64,000 bases of DNA from Allium sativum (GCA_030737875.1 CM060926.1:317600922-317664921); one strand, 5' to 3'. Shown: positions 22,331 to 35,267, counted from the stretch's first letter. Notes: a model not told the origin generated them from the letters alone. Numbers and translations: made by a program.

Positions 22331-23075
22331 TGTAACGACCTGGGTTTTCGCGATCCTGGTTATCGACATAAACTCAATGTCCACTATCCAAGCATCGGAA
22401 ATACCAGATAGTTAATTAAAGAAGTTAGAGGGTGAGGATAGATAAGATAGAAAATTATAATAGAAGAAGAAGAAGAGCATACAACATAATCAGAGTAACA
22501 CAAATCTCAAAGCGGAACGAATAAAATAGTATACAACGTATCTTTGAAATAAAAATCTATCATTTGTATATACATATCATCATTAGAGTATAACACTTAC
22601 ATCACAGCGGAAATAAACAATTTCTATAAAATCCTGAAGCCTCCTGCTCCAAGCTCTCAGTATATCTGTAAATCCTGACTACTTGACGGCCCGTACAAAA
22701 TTGCGCACCCAAGAATTTAGGGAAAACAAAACAAAATAAACTCCGGGTCAGTCATGGACTGGTATGAGTAAAACCATTTAAAACTGTTTGAGCAATTAAA
22801 CGATATCGCATAAGACCACGCCGTATAACGGAAAGGGTTTTTCCCTTATGAGAATCCAAAACACTTGGTCCAACATTTAAAAACCTTTTGAAAGGAACGA
22901 TAATCTTTATATCAAACTCAATTGATATTATAATAATGTCTATCAACCACGATATAATAGTCATCTAGCAGAACGCTTTCATCTCACATTCCACAAACAT
23001 AACATACAGTCAAAAACCGCAGGCGCTTATTGGGTAATGAATTCCAACTGGCAAGGTATGGGACCACCTTCAGAC

Positions 23076-23791
23076 AGTGTATCTCTAGAGAGGAATACAC
23101 CGGGTTCAACAAGAACATCTTATAACCCAGGCTAAACATGACCGGTCACTCATTTCATTTGAGTGTACCGAATGTATTAACGCCAACGGTTGTGATCAGC
23201 AACCGTTTCCCGAAAGGGACAACATCGAAATAGATTATAGAAGTAAACGGAATTTCTCTAGATCAGATGACATTACACCCTAATTGGCAGCTAACCACTT
23301 AGCCATGCGACCTACCCGATTTTATACCATTTCCTGGTTGTGAGGCTAGAGGCCATAACGTATAGATCACACCTTTATTTACTTTGAATGTCACATCGTC
23401 ATACCCGCCAAATCACAAATTGATTTCCCCAAAAATACCACGGATATACATCCAAGAGAAACGAATTCCACCGCCACCAAAGGTAAATACATTCGAAGAG
23501 ATCAACTTACGCGATCTATTAAATATACTCTGTCAAACATTCTTCCATACAGGTCATCCTGGGACTGGACAGACCGAAGGGACTATTTTGTAAATCCATC
23601 TTAGGCAATTTCTACCTAAGATTTACTGAACGGCCCTCGCATAACTCCGTCTTCAATTATCTTCATCATATTTGATTCGCAATGCTAATGCCATACGAAG
23701 TGGTTTTCAGATAATATGTCTGATCCTGGTCTCCCCGTATTGACAACGGAAATGTCCAAAATCTTTGATAGTCGGTGATTTAACTATCAAA
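23076..23791 (-). ncRNA. Stem-loop series in B left LTR
   Basis: Minus-strand hairpins in the same order as in A: TTTGATAGT/ACTATCAAA (23791-23764), ACGGTTG/CAACCGT (23206-23186), GGGTT/AACCC (23128-23102) and GTGTAT/ATACAC (23100-23077). The first stem keeps pairing although its third base pair differs from A. Confidence 0.5.
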
Positions 23792-24239
23792 GGAAAACAT
23801 GTGTACAAACAACGGTCATGTTACCAAATGGAAATCTTACCGATCAATCATCATTTCATTTCCCAATTTCCCATTTATCATTTCCATATATTCATAAATT
23901 CCTTATTTTCTAAAATTAGAAAATATACGTAATTAACTTTGGAAAACGATTCCATTTTTTATTCACGCATCAATATTTTCCCACCTCTATCGGTCTCTAA
24001 TTGAAAACTAGTAAGAGAACAACTTCCCAAGCATAAACCCCGAAGGCCGAAACCAACATCAGATCGATACCCAGAAAGTCATTCAACTCAACTAATTTCC
24101 AGTCAGTTTCTAATTTCAGTAATTCCATTTAAATTCCTAATTCAACCCCAAATTCCTTTATAATGTTTTATTTGCAAAATATTTTCTTTAAATCAATATC
24201 ATGTTACACCCGTGCGCGAAGCACGCGTCGAAACCTCCC

Positions 24240-24620
24240 TAATGTAAAATTCACTTTTTTTTATATAATTCTATTCATTTTCCAATATTCCCTTTTTACA
24301 ATTCTATTTACTTTCCAAATAAATATTCCTTTTATATTTATATTTATATTTATTTTATAAATATTTCCTTTTATAAAATTCTATTTATTTTCTAAATAAA
24401 TATGCCTTAATTATATTTCCTTTATAATATTTTATTTATTTTCTAAATAAGTATTCCTTAATTATATTTTCTTTATAATATTTTATTTATTTTCTAAATA
24501 AGTATTCCTTAATTATATTTTCCAATATTAGTTTTCCAAATATAACCCTTTTTATATATTCCAATATTTGTTTCCTAAATATTTTATTTTCAATATACAC
24601 TTTGAAAATTTCCTCTTTTT
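24240..24620 (-). repeat. Short AT-rich array in B left LTR
   Basis: Counterpart of the 1.4-1.7 kb array of A, here about 0.38 kb (TTTATTTTCTAAATAAGTATTCC-type units seen on the + strand, two to three copies of about 57 bp). The matching stretch in the right LTR is about 30645-30975. Confidence 0.7.
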
Positions 24621-24781
24621 TTCATTCCAGTATTTCTTATGGGATTTAAAATACCAAATAACATGACCAACGTCATCATAATCAATCACAGATTATATAT
24701 CACATCATATATCACAATATATGAAAACAAACTGTATTATAAATATTGAGGAATCCAATTGGATCCCTCCAACCTATTTTC

Positions 24782-25017
24782 CTGCATCCACAAATGTTAA
24801 ACAATATAAATAAAATCGATTTCATTTCAATATGAAATATTCTGATAATTAGAATCAATATTTGATTAACGATTTATATATATCGTTATCTATAATTTCA
24901 ACCAATCAATCAGCAATTCAACCAAACAATCATCATACAGCAATCTATCATCATTTATCAACACTAGATTATATTTATAAAAATATAAACTGGCAGAGTT
25001 AGTGAGTTTTACTCACA
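24782..25017 (-). other. Candidate intron in B left LTR
   Basis: Minus-strand GTGAGTAAAACTCAC begins at 25017, and TGGATGCAG ends at 24782. Counterpart of 6895-7205 in A and 31355-31131 in the right B LTR. Confidence 0.4.
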
Positions 25018-27235
25018 TAGGATGGTTATCGTTAAATAGCGATAACTGTCGGTTGATTCAGACAGACAATTTATTTCGCTATAAATTGTAACGAGCTCCA
25101 ATTCACTCCCAGTCGGTTCCACTGTGTAGTGTCCGTCCATACGATCCCATCGGATTCAGTTTTGTCAGATTCTAATAATGTATGGGATAGTTATACAATT
25201 TACAAGTTAATATACAATTCAATTTATTTAAACTTAAATTAAATAAAACTTTGGGCTCGCACATCTTTCTCCGTTGGCCAATTACCCAGTAAAGCCTAAC
25301 CCCGCTTCAATATCAAATCGTTCTTCCACGATAATATCTTCCATCGCCAGTAAATCCAAAAACACCATTGCCGTGACTTTGGACTCCAACCGCACCTCCA
25401 TTTTTCAAGTAAACCAAATTCGGTTACCACCAACGACTACCTCGTCTCAAGACCTACACCAGTTTCTTCACCCACGCCAACCCATCTCTCCAAACGTTAT
25501 CCACTAAAACTCTTACTGACAACATCAACGATGGACCTATGCAAGCACGACCACCATAGCCGTGACCCCCAAACACTCGAACTCGGTTGCCTCCTTCGTC
25601 GACATTTCCTCACTCACTGCAGCAAAAGAAAAACAGCGCACCATTTACTTTTATTTCAAATCCCAAAATACTGCATTGAAAACATTGCTCCAGTATTCAA
25701 CCTTTGTATTTAATATCGGTCATCACCCGCATGTAAAATCCCTACCCGCCTTCTTCACATCAAAGACGAGACCCAGACCGCAACGAACTCTTTTTCTCCA
25801 AAACGCACAGTACCTTCCTAGTCTTCAGTTCTCATCCATTTGCTAGTATCTGCTCCATTTAAATACTTTGGACGCCATAGCCGAAGCTTACACACCCCAA
25901 ATTCTCAAATGAAATGAAAAACCAGTACCCCATCTTCCCCTCAAAGCAACGAACTGCACACAGCAGAGACTCCCCCTTTAAGCTCCTTCTTCTTCTACCT
26001 CGTTACTTTTATGGTCTTTGATTTTATAAAATTTTCGTGACAATAATTGGTTTCGAGCTTTTCATTTTTTTCCAAAGAGAAATATACAAGGGCGACTGTG
26101 TATTTATATAGGCATATAAGCCTTAGCGATTAAGTAATAGCTTGTACTCTACTGTATTAAATAGGTAGGTTTGCACGATTGATTAGAAAACTCATAGTTT
26201 ACATTGGCTTGAAGTCTTTAGAACATAGGTGATAGGTACTTTGGGGTGAAGTAGACACGTGCTGGGAATTAAATTTCCATTTGCTTTGAAATTGAGTTCG
26301 GCTCCCCGTACATCATTCCATGACAACATAGACTTTAGTTACATTTGGTTGTGCTCTATTGTGTTTGTAGCATACAATTATATATGGTCCAACATAATTA
26401 TATATAAAAATAGATTATTTAGTTCTAAGTTATAAAGTTTGGTGTACTCCGTTATGAAAAATTCCACTTGTTTACGGACCTTTATCGATAATAATAACCA
26501 TACAGTTGAGACGAGCAAAGTGCCATGATTCCAAAAATATAATAATATAGGTCCGTTAACTTTTCTATGAAACCCCGAAATGTTGATATAGGGTGTAAAA
26601 TACTCCAAAATAAAAAGTGCTTAATTTCCAAAATAAAAATTAGAGTAAAATTCTAAAAATTAAATTATACCTACGTCTAAAAGGATTTGTCCAAATTCGA
26701 AACCAATATTTAATTATAATTAAATAACCGTTATAGCTTATAAACGATTCCATAGCGACTATTTGAAAATTTGATTTGGACATAACTCACCATCTATAAA
26801 GCGAAATCTCCATTTTTCTCTTCCGTTAGAAAAATATGATCCAATAGACTCAAACATTTCTTGTTTCAAAGAAATCCAATTCAAAACGAATTCTGTATAT
26901 TCATTTAAAGTTCGAATCGCCAAATTATGAACTGTCGCGCCATTTCGAGCTCGATTATAATTATAGTATAAATTATACATTCATATTTCGTTTAAATAAT
27001 ATATTCGTTATTTTAATTCAATTCTAAACTGAATTAAATATTTTAAATGATCCAATTCACACAATATTGTGAATTCTACTATTTCCGACTATTTCGAAGT
27101 TATAATATATTATATTATAAATATTCATTAAATATTCATTATTATTTAATTAAATAACCATTTAAATCTCTAAATCACTATTTAAATATTTAAATAAATT
27201 AATTATTATACCGTAAAAATACGGGATGTTACATT

Positions 27236-27250
27236 CTTCCCCCTTTAAAA
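27236..27250 (-). promoter_or_regulatory. Polypurine tract, element B
   Basis: Minus-strand TTAAAGGGGGAAGAA abuts the 3' LTR. Confidence 0.9.
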
Positions 27251-28710
27251 TAATTTCGTCCTCGAAATTGCTAAGGTAGAAAACAAACCCTGTTGACTGG
27301 TTAAAAATTATTTGTTTACTTATTTATCTTGAGTTTCATTGAACCAATTTATTTTAACTAAATATTAATTCATTTCTGTTAACAAAAAAAATTCAGAATT
27401 TCTGAAAATTTTCTAACACCCGAAATTTTCAAAAAAAATCGACAGCGTCTCCTTTGTACGGGTCGATCGGTACAACTACAACTCGCCTCTCTAGGCCTTC
27501 TCCAACCCAAAAGAAAATCAAATTGCCAAGCGGGTTGCCAATTCGGCTCATAAAAATCTCATACCCATATAAAATATAATTTTATACCTTTTTGTCGGGC
27601 ATATCATTATATCCCTTCCATATGTTACCAATTCTGTATATTCCAAGGTCATCCCAATCAAACTCAAATCACTTTTATCTCCAACGCAACCATTCGCATA
27701 TCCCATCCAAATTCAATTTCAAATTCAAGTTTCATTCTTAATTCCAAACTCTTAATTTATCAACCCAATATCATTTCAAAATCCCCATGTCAGAAATCCA
27801 ATTTTCTCGTTATTATTCTAATCCAATTCAATTTCTATTTGCTTCTACAAATTTTGATTTAAATTTGTTCCTAATTCATACAAATCTTCCTGGGAATTTT
27901 AAACAGCTTTGCTTTTCTAAAACTAAATATTCCTTTTCAGATTTCAAAAACTTGTTTTCTCAAAACAAATCAAAACAAAAACAATTCAAAACTGTATCTT
28001 TGGAAGTAATCCGTCACTTAGAACTCGAAAATGATAATTGATGATGTGGCCAACATCATCAGGGTTATTTCCTAGCTACTGAAGTGAGTTCAATACTATA
28101 TCACTTTTCAAAACCATTTCTTAAACACTTCTATTTTGAAATTCTTTCAAAATATCCTTCTCAATGATCGTAAAACAATTTAAAATCTCCCAGGATTTTA
28201 AAATTCTCATATATTAAATCAAAATCCATTTGTAAACACTTTTCAAGTTTCCAGAGTTGTAATTTCAATTCTGATTTAAATTCAGATTTAATTCATTTCA
28301 TAACACCTTATTTGAATTCTGATTGGTTATTTACATAACCATTTCAGTTATAATCTTACTCGATTGTAATAACAACCAATATATCCAATATATTCTAATA
28401 ATCTGAATATTATTCATTCTTTTATATAAAAATATAATTTGGGTAAAATTATTTCGTTTACCCTCTTTTCAAAACATATTGTGTCGATTCACCATATTCA
28501 AGTGTCAAGAAACTCCTACCAATATAATGGATCAAACTGATCGACCAGAACTCATAAACAACTCAACCAATAAATCTCCACAATATAAATCAATTTTTAT
28601 CATATAACAAATAAGCGCTCATATATATACATTCAAACTCAATCTACGGTATTACTAATCCCATCTCTACTGATTCACGCCACAGAGCCAAGGTAATTAC
28701 TTAACCTTCT

Positions 28711-28722
28711 TCTTTGATACCA
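28711..28722 (-). promoter_or_regulatory. Primer-binding site, element B (degenerate)
   Basis: Minus-strand TGGTATCAAAGA lies next to the 5' LTR. It has two changes from TGGTATCAGAGC in A. Confidence 0.85.
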
Positions 28723-29469
28723 CTATAACGACCCGGGTTTTCGCGATCCTGGTTATCGACATAAACTCAATGTCGACTATCCAAGCATTGGAAATACCAG
28801 ATGGTTAATGAAAGAAGTTAGATGGTGAGGATAGATAAGATAGAAAATTAGAATAGAAGAAGAAGAAGAACATACAATATAATCAGAGTAACACGAATCT
28901 CACAGCGGAACGAATAAAACAGTATACAACATATCTTTGAAATACAAATCTGTCATTTGTATATACATATCATCATTAGAGTATAACACTTACATCGCAG
29001 CGGAAATAAACAATTGCTATAAAATCCTAAAGCCTCTTGCTCCAAGCTCTCAGTAAATCTGTAAAATCCTGACTACTTGACTGCCCGTACAAAATTGGGC
29101 ACCCAAGAGTTTAGGGAAAACAAAACAAAATAAACTCCGGGTCAGTCATGGGACTGGTATTAGTAAAACCATTTAAAACAGTTTGAGCAATTAAACAATA
29201 TCTCATAAGGCCACGCCATATAACGGAACGGGTTTTTCCCTTATGAAAATCCAAAACACTTGGTCCAACATTCAAAAACCTTTTGAAAGGAAAGATAATC
29301 TTATATCAAACTCATTTGATATTATAATAATGTCTATCAACCACAATATAATAATCATCTAGGAGAACGCTTTCATCTCACGTTCCACATACATAACATA
29401 CAATCAAAAACCGCAGGCGCTTATTAGGAAATTAATTCCAATTGGCAAGGTATGGGACCACCTTACGAT

Positions 29470-30185
29470 AGTGTATCTCTAGAGAGGAATACACCGGGTT
29501 CAACAAGAACATCTTGTAACCCAAGCTGAACATGACCGGTCACTCATTTCACTTGAGTGTACCGAATGTATTATCACTAACGGTTGTGATCAACAACCAT
29601 TTCCCAAAAGGGACAACATCGAAATAGATTATAGAAGTAAATGGAATTTTTCTAGATCAGGTGACAATACACCCTAATTGGCAGCTAACCACTTAGCCAT
29701 GCGACCTACCCGATTTTATACAATTTCCTGGTCGTGAGGCTAGAGGGCATAATGTATAGATCACACCTTTATTTGCTTTGAATGTCACATTGTCATACCC
29801 GCCAAATCACAAATTGATTTCCCCAAAAATACCATGGGTATACAGCTAAGAGAAACGAATTCCTCCGCCACCATACGTAAATACATTTGAAGAGATCAAC
29901 TTACGCAATCTATTAAATATACTCTGTCAGACATTCTTCCATACAGGTCGTCCTAGGACTGGACAGACCGAAGGCACTATTCTGTAAATCCATCTTAGGC
30001 AATTTCTACCTAGGATTTACTTAACAGCCCTTGCATAATTCTGTCTTCAATTATCTTCATCATATTTGATTCGCAACGCTAATGCCATACGAATTGGTTT
30101 TCAGATAAAATATCTGATCCCGGTCTCTCCGTATTGACAACGAAAATGGTCAAAATCTTTGATAGTCGGTGATTTAACTATCAAA
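29470..30185 (-). ncRNA. Stem-loop series in B right LTR
   Basis: TTTGATAGT/ACTATCAAA at 30185-30158 is perfect. The ACGGTTG hairpin near 29580-29600 has one change that leaves a G-U wobble. GGGTT/AACCC and GTGTAT/ATACAC follow down to 29470. Confidence 0.45.
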
Positions 30186-31130
30186 GGAAAACATATGTAC
30201 AAACAACAGTCGTATTCCCAAATGGAAATCTTACCGTTCAATCATCATTTCATTTCCCAATTTCCCATTTATCTTTTCCATATATTCATAAATTCCTTAT
30301 TTTCTAAAATTAGAAAATATACATTATTAACTTTGAAAAACATTTCCATTTTTGCTTCACGCATCAATATCTTCCCATCTCTAACAGTCTCTAATTGTAA
30401 ACTAGTAAGAGAACAACTTCCCAAGCATAAACCCCGAAAGCCGAAACCAACATCAGATCGATACCCAGAAAGCCATTCAACTCAACTAATTTCCAGTCAG
30501 TTTGTAATTCCAGTAATTCCATTTAAATTCCTAATTCAAACCCAAAATTCCTTTATAATATTTTATTTGCAAAGTATTTATTTTAAATCAATATCATGTT
30601 ACACCCGTGTGCGAAGCACGGATCTAGACCTCCCTATTGTAAAATTCACTTTTTTTATATATAATTCTATTCATTTTCCAATATTCCTTTTTTATAATTC
30701 TATTTACTTTCCAAATAAATATTCCTTTTATATTTATATTTATTTTATGAATATTTCCTTTTATAAAATTCTATTTATTTTCTTAATAAATATTCCTTAA
30801 TTACATTTCCTTTATAATGTTTTATTTATTTTCCAAACAAGTATTCCTTAATTATATTTTCCAATATTTGTTTTCCAGATATTACCCTTTTTATATATTC
30901 CAATATTTGTTTTCTAAATATTTTATTTTCAATATACACTTTGAAAATTTCCTTTTTTTTTCATTCCAGTATTTCTTATGGGATTTAAAATACCAAATAA
31001 CATGACCAGCGTCATCATAATCAATCACAGATTATATATCACATCATATATCACAATATATGAAAACAAACATTATTACAAATATTGAGGAATCTAATTG
31101 GATCCCTCCAACCTATTTTCCTGCATCCAA

Positions 31131-31355
31131 AAATGTTAAACAATATAAATAACATCGATTTCATTTCTATATGAAATATTCTGATAATTAGAATCAATAT
31201 TTGATTAACGATTTATATATATCGTTATCTATAATTTCAACCAATCAATCAGCAATTCAACCAAACAATCATCACACAGCAATCAATCATCATTTATCAA
31301 CACTAGATTATATTTATAAAAATATAAACTGGCAGAGTTAGTGAGTTTTACTCAC
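31131..31355 (-). other. Candidate intron in B right LTR
   Basis: Minus-strand GTGAGTAAAACTCAC starts at 31355 and TTGGATGCAG ends at 31131, 225 bp. Same order and flanks as in the left LTR and in A. Confidence 0.4.
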
Positions 31356-33567
31356 ATTGAATGGTTATCGTTAAATACCGATAATTGTCGGTTGCTTCAA
31401 ACAGACAATTTATTTCGCTATAAATTGTAATGAACTCCAATTCACTCCCAGATAGTTCCACTGTGTAGTGCTCTTCCATACGATCCCATCGGATCCAGTT
31501 TTGTCAGATTATAATAACATTTGGGATAGTTATACAATTTAAAAATTAATATGCAATTCAATTTATTTAAACTTAAATTAAATAAAACTTTGGGCTCACA
31601 CATCTTTCTCCGCTGGCCCATTACCTAGTAAAGCCCAACCCCACTTCAATAACAAATCCTTCTTCCACGATAATATCTTCCATCTCCAGTAAACCCAAAA
31701 ACACCATTGCCTTGACTTTGGACTCCAACCTCACCTCCATTTATCAAGTAAACCAAATTCAGTCGCCACCAGCGAATTCCTCGTCTCAAGACCTTCACCA
31801 GTTTCTTCAGCCACTCCAACCCATCTCCTCAACTGTTATCCACTAAAACTCTTACTGACAACACGGTGGACCTACGCAAGCACTACCACCATAGCCGTGA
31901 CCCCCCAAACACACGAACTTGGTTGCCTCCTTCCAAACACGTCGACTTTTCCTCACTCGCTGTAGCAAAAGAAAAACAGCGCACCTTTTACTTTTATTTC
32001 AAATCCTAAAATACTGCATTGAAAACACTGCTCCAGTATTCAACCTGAGTATTTAATATCGGTAATCACCCGCTTGTAAAACCCCTACCCGCCTTCTTCA
32101 CGTCAGAGACGAGACCCAGACCGCGACGAACTCTTTTTCCCCAAAACGCACAGTATCTGCCTGGTCTTCAATTCTCGTTCGTTTGTTAGTATCTGCTCCA
32201 TTTAAATACTTTGAACGCCATAGCCGAACCTTACACACCCCAAATTCTCAAATGAAATGAAAAACCAGTACCCCATCTTCCCCTCAAAGCAACGAACTGC
32301 ACACAGCAGAGACCCCCCCTTTAAGCTCCTTCTTCTTCTACCTTGTTACTTTTATTGTCTTTGATTTTATAAAATTTTCGTGATAATAATTGGTTTTGAG
32401 CTTTTCAGTTTTTGCCAAAGAGAAATATACAAGGGCGACTGTGTCTTTATATAGGCATACAAGCCTTAGTGATTAAGTAATAGCTTGTACTCTACTGTAT
32501 TAAATAGGTAGGTCTGCACGATTGATTTGAAAACTCATAGTTTAATTTGGCTTGAAGTCTTTAGAACATAGGTGATAGGTACTTTGGGGTGAAGTAGACT
32601 CGTGCAAGGAATTAAATTTCCATTTGCTTTGAAATTAAGTTCGTCTACCCGTACATCATTCCACGACAACATAGACTTTAGTTACATTTGGTTGTGCTCT
32701 ATTGTGTTTGTAGCATAAAATGATATATGGTCCAACATATTTATATATAAAAATAGATTATTTAGTTCTAAGTTATAAAGTTTAGCGTACTCCATTATGA
32801 AAAAATCCACTCGTTTATGGACCTCTATCGACAATAATAACCATACCATTGAGACGAGAAAAGTTCCATGATTCCAAAAATATAATAATATAGGTCCGTT
32901 AACTTTTCTGTGAAACCCCGAAATGTTGATATAGGATGTAAAATACTCCAAAATAAAAATTGCTTATTTTCCAACATAAAAATTCTAAAAATTATATTAT
33001 ACCTACGTCTAAAAGGATTTGTCCAAATTCGAAACCATTATTTAATTATAATGAATTAACCGCTATGGCTTATAAACGATTCCATAACGACTATGTGAAA
33101 TTTTATTTGGACATAACTCACCATCTTTAAAGCGAAATCTCCAATTTTCTCTTCCATTAGAAAAATATGATCCACTAGATTCAAATGTTTCTTGTTTCAA
33201 AGAAATCCGATTTGAAACGGATTCTGTACATTCATTTGAAGTTCGAATCGCCAAATTACGAACTGCCGCGCCATTTCGAGCTCGATTATAATTATAATAT
33301 AAATTATACGTTCATATTTCATTTAAATAATATATTCCTTATTCTAATTCAATTCTAAACTAAATTAAATATTTTAAATGATCCAATTCACATAATATTG
33401 TGAATTCTACTATTTCCGACTATTTCGAAGTTATAATATATTATCGTATTATAAATATTAATGAAATATTCATTATTATTTAATTAAATAACCATTCAAA
33501 TCTCTAAATCACTATTTCAATAATTAAATTAATTAATTATTATACCATAAAAATATGGGACGTTACA

Positions 33568-33572
33568 CAAAG
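33568..33572. repeat. Target-site duplication of element B (right)
   Basis: CAAAG, partner of 22326-22330. Confidence 0.95.
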
Positions 33573-34942
33573 TCTTACTACAAACCCGTCTTATGCAGCC
33601 TCCCCTTCAGCGAAGAGCTAGGGATAGCAACCGTTCGTGTCACCAAGACCACTCTACCATACCAGCCCCCAACGTGGCGGAGAAAAACATTACTGAAGAC
33701 TACTCTAAAATAAGCCGGGGCGGGGGCAATACCGAGCCTCGAATGGATACCACTCACCTGGGGCAATCAATTCCAATCCGTGCGGATATGGTTCGGTCCA
33801 ACAATAACCAAGCGACTTTAGCTATAAGGCCCGAGCCTGAGAGTCACCTTCAGTCAAATCTCGGAGGACGAACCGAGTCAACCAGAAGGGCTCGGGGCAT
33901 GTTTCAACCTTATGCTAGTACTGGGATTCTCAAGCACATCCCCAATGCAAAGTTGGATTTGTGGCAATGACTTCTCAGAGATGGGAACCAGCTTGCAAGC
34001 ATTATCAAACGCTTCACCAGAGGAACATCATCTCAGTAGGATGTAGATAACATCCACCATAGTTCGTTCACATGGGAAATCGTAAATTCCCACAATCCTC
34101 CACACTTCAAGCTTCCGGTCCTAGAGCCCTACAATGACAGGACTGACCCGACCATCCATCTCATGCGATACATGTGTCACATGGAAGTACTTTCTGCATC
34201 GACCAATTTCATGGCCAAGTGCTTCCCTCTCTTTCTCACTAATGTAGCAGGCATGTAGTTCTGGCAGTTAACAACTGGGTCGATCAACAGCTGGATTATA
34301 TTGGCCACCTGCTTCATCGAGCAGTTCAAAGTTCACATCTCTCGACCAAAGAGTGTCATATTCCTTACCTCCATCAACCAACGGTCCGGTGAGACCCTAC
34401 GCTCCTTCTTAGAAAGACTCAATGCGACTGTAGCATCAGTCGATCGACCCGAGCCATTAATGGTGCGCATGGCCGCCATAACTAGTGTTTAGTACCGATC
34501 AGAATTCAAAATCTCTTCAACCAAAGATCCCCCAAGGACATTAAAGATTTCTGTGCCGAAGCCGATAGATTGCTCCGCCAAGAGGATGCTTGCATTGAGA
34601 CAGAAAGCCTCGAGGTGCTTGCTACTAAGGACGGAGGTCTATCCAACACCAATGGCTAGAAAAAAGGAAAAGGAAAATACCTAGAAAAGAACGATTGGAA
34701 CGTACGATCCCAGAGAGAAGACAAGTAAAACAGATACACACGAGCTTAACTCATCCGTGCTTGATATCTACCTCATCTTATGAGGATCTCTATCTTTACC
34801 CAAACCTCCTCGAAGGGAACCGACTCAGGGAGAGCTCGAGTCCAGAAAACATTAAATGTACCACAACATGGCAGGTCATAACACCAGTGAATGCAAGCAT
34901 CTACGCGATCTTATCGAGCATAGCGTTAGACGTGGAGAGTTA
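33573..34942 (+). pseudogene. Element C gag, main part (after B)
   Basis: The frame resumes from 21829-22330. A disordered region to about 33970 is followed by a stop (TGA near 33968) and then the retrotransposon gag domain, seen as PYNDRTDPTIHLMRYMCHME, FMAKCFPLFLTNVAGM and SINQRSGETLRSFLERLNA. These are the same blocks as in F (DDTTDPCTFLNQYEWQM, KCKCFPAFLSETAFLWF, NLYRGPAESLKSYLSRFN). Several stops interrupt it (near 34255 and 34490). The zinc-knuckle part is not readable before element D cuts in at 34943. The protein packages element RNA in related retrotransposons. This copy is dead. Confidence 0.8.
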
Positions 34943-35202
34943 TGTAACACCCCAAAATTTTAAAAGAACACTATAACGGTAAACTGAAGAATACATAATT
35001 AAATATTTGGAATTAAGTAATACGGACTATACCATTGCGTTCGTCTCGGAATTTTGCATAAAACGGATATCGTATGAAGAAGTTATAAAGCTTAGAAGTT
35101 TAAATACATATAAGAGAATTATATGTATATATATGAACTTAGAATTTTAAAAATAAATCAAATTCACGAAGCGAGAAAGTAGAGGGAAATCGACCCATTA
35201 GG

Positions 35203-35267
35203 GGTCGACCCATGACCTGGCTGGGTCGAGGGGCCCGTGGTGGACCCAAGGAAGGGTGGGTCGACCC
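35203..35267. promoter_or_regulatory. GGTCGACC palindromes upstream of D promoter
   Basis: GGGGTCGACC at 35201 and GGGTCGACCC at 35258 lie 70-135 bp upstream of the TATA box. Same motif class as in the G, H and C LTRs. Confidence 0.5.

Larger units (their letters stand above)
22331..27235 (-). repeat. Element B 3' LTR (left copy), 4,905 bp
   Basis: On the minus strand it runs from TGTAACATCCCGTATTTTT at 27235 to CCCAGGTCGTTACA at 22331. It contains AT-rich U3 (27235-26120), a TATA box near 26110, a GC-richer leader, a candidate intron (25017 to 24782), a shortened AT-rich array (24620-24240) and the stem-loop series (23791 to 23076). The array includes a 57-bp unit near 24420-24530 present in more copies than in the right LTR. 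No protein-coding frame is conserved. Confidence 0.92.
27236..28723 (-). other. Element B internal region, non-coding
   Basis: Homologous to the A internal region at both ends. The PBS side shares TGAATGTATATATATGAG-like phrases and the ATGAGTTCTGGTCGA start-like motif. The PPT side shares TTTCGAGGACGAAATTATTT. The extra 450 bp relative to A lies mainly at 27300-27800. A + strand frame of 84 codons (27787-28041) is on the wrong strand and not conserved in A. No retroviral domain is visible. Confidence 0.8.
22331..33567 (-). mobile_element. Element B: giant-LTR, non-autonomous retrotransposon, minus strand, complete
   Basis: 11,237 bp bounded by CAAAG duplications. LTRs of 4,905 bp (22331-27235) and 4,844 bp (28724-33567) enclose a 1,488-bp internal region, so 87 % is LTR. 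Read on the minus strand it has PBS, LTR ends, stem-loops, intron-like motifs and tail motif in the same order as A, and is clearly the same family, more diverged. LTRs differ by about 6 % over 190 bp compared by eye. No gag or pol is present. The two copies in opposite orientation and different hosts show this is a mobile family and not a single rearrangement. Confidence 0.92.
28724..33567 (-). repeat. Element B 5' LTR (right copy), 4,844 bp
   Basis: On the minus strand it runs from TGTAACGTCCCATATTTTT at 33567 to GGGTCGTTATA at 28724. The last base pair of the TG/CA terminus is mutated (TATA in place of TACA). Layout is as in the left copy: TATA box near 32450, candidate intron 31355-31131, array 30975-30645, stem-loop series 30185-29470. 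A + strand frame of 213 codons (30159-30800) is on the wrong strand, low in complexity and broken in the left LTR. Confidence 0.92.
20840..34942 (+). mobile_element. Element C: Tat-type Ty3/gypsy, 5' part (split by element B)
   Basis: The LTR is at 20840-21755. It is followed by CTTTGGCACGCC as probable PBS, a gag that starts at 21829, is interrupted at 22331 by B and resumes at 33573, then element D at 34943. Pol and the 3' LTR would lie to the right of D, outside the window. The expected left target duplication is AGCGT (20835-20839). LTR start TGTTGACC and end GTCAACA resemble element F, so C and F are related Tat-type families. Confidence 0.75.

Noticed and set aside
30159..30800. 213-codon + strand frame in the B right LTR
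   Set aside because: It is antisense to the element, dominated by Phe/Tyr/Ile from AT-rich repeats, and broken in the left LTR copy.
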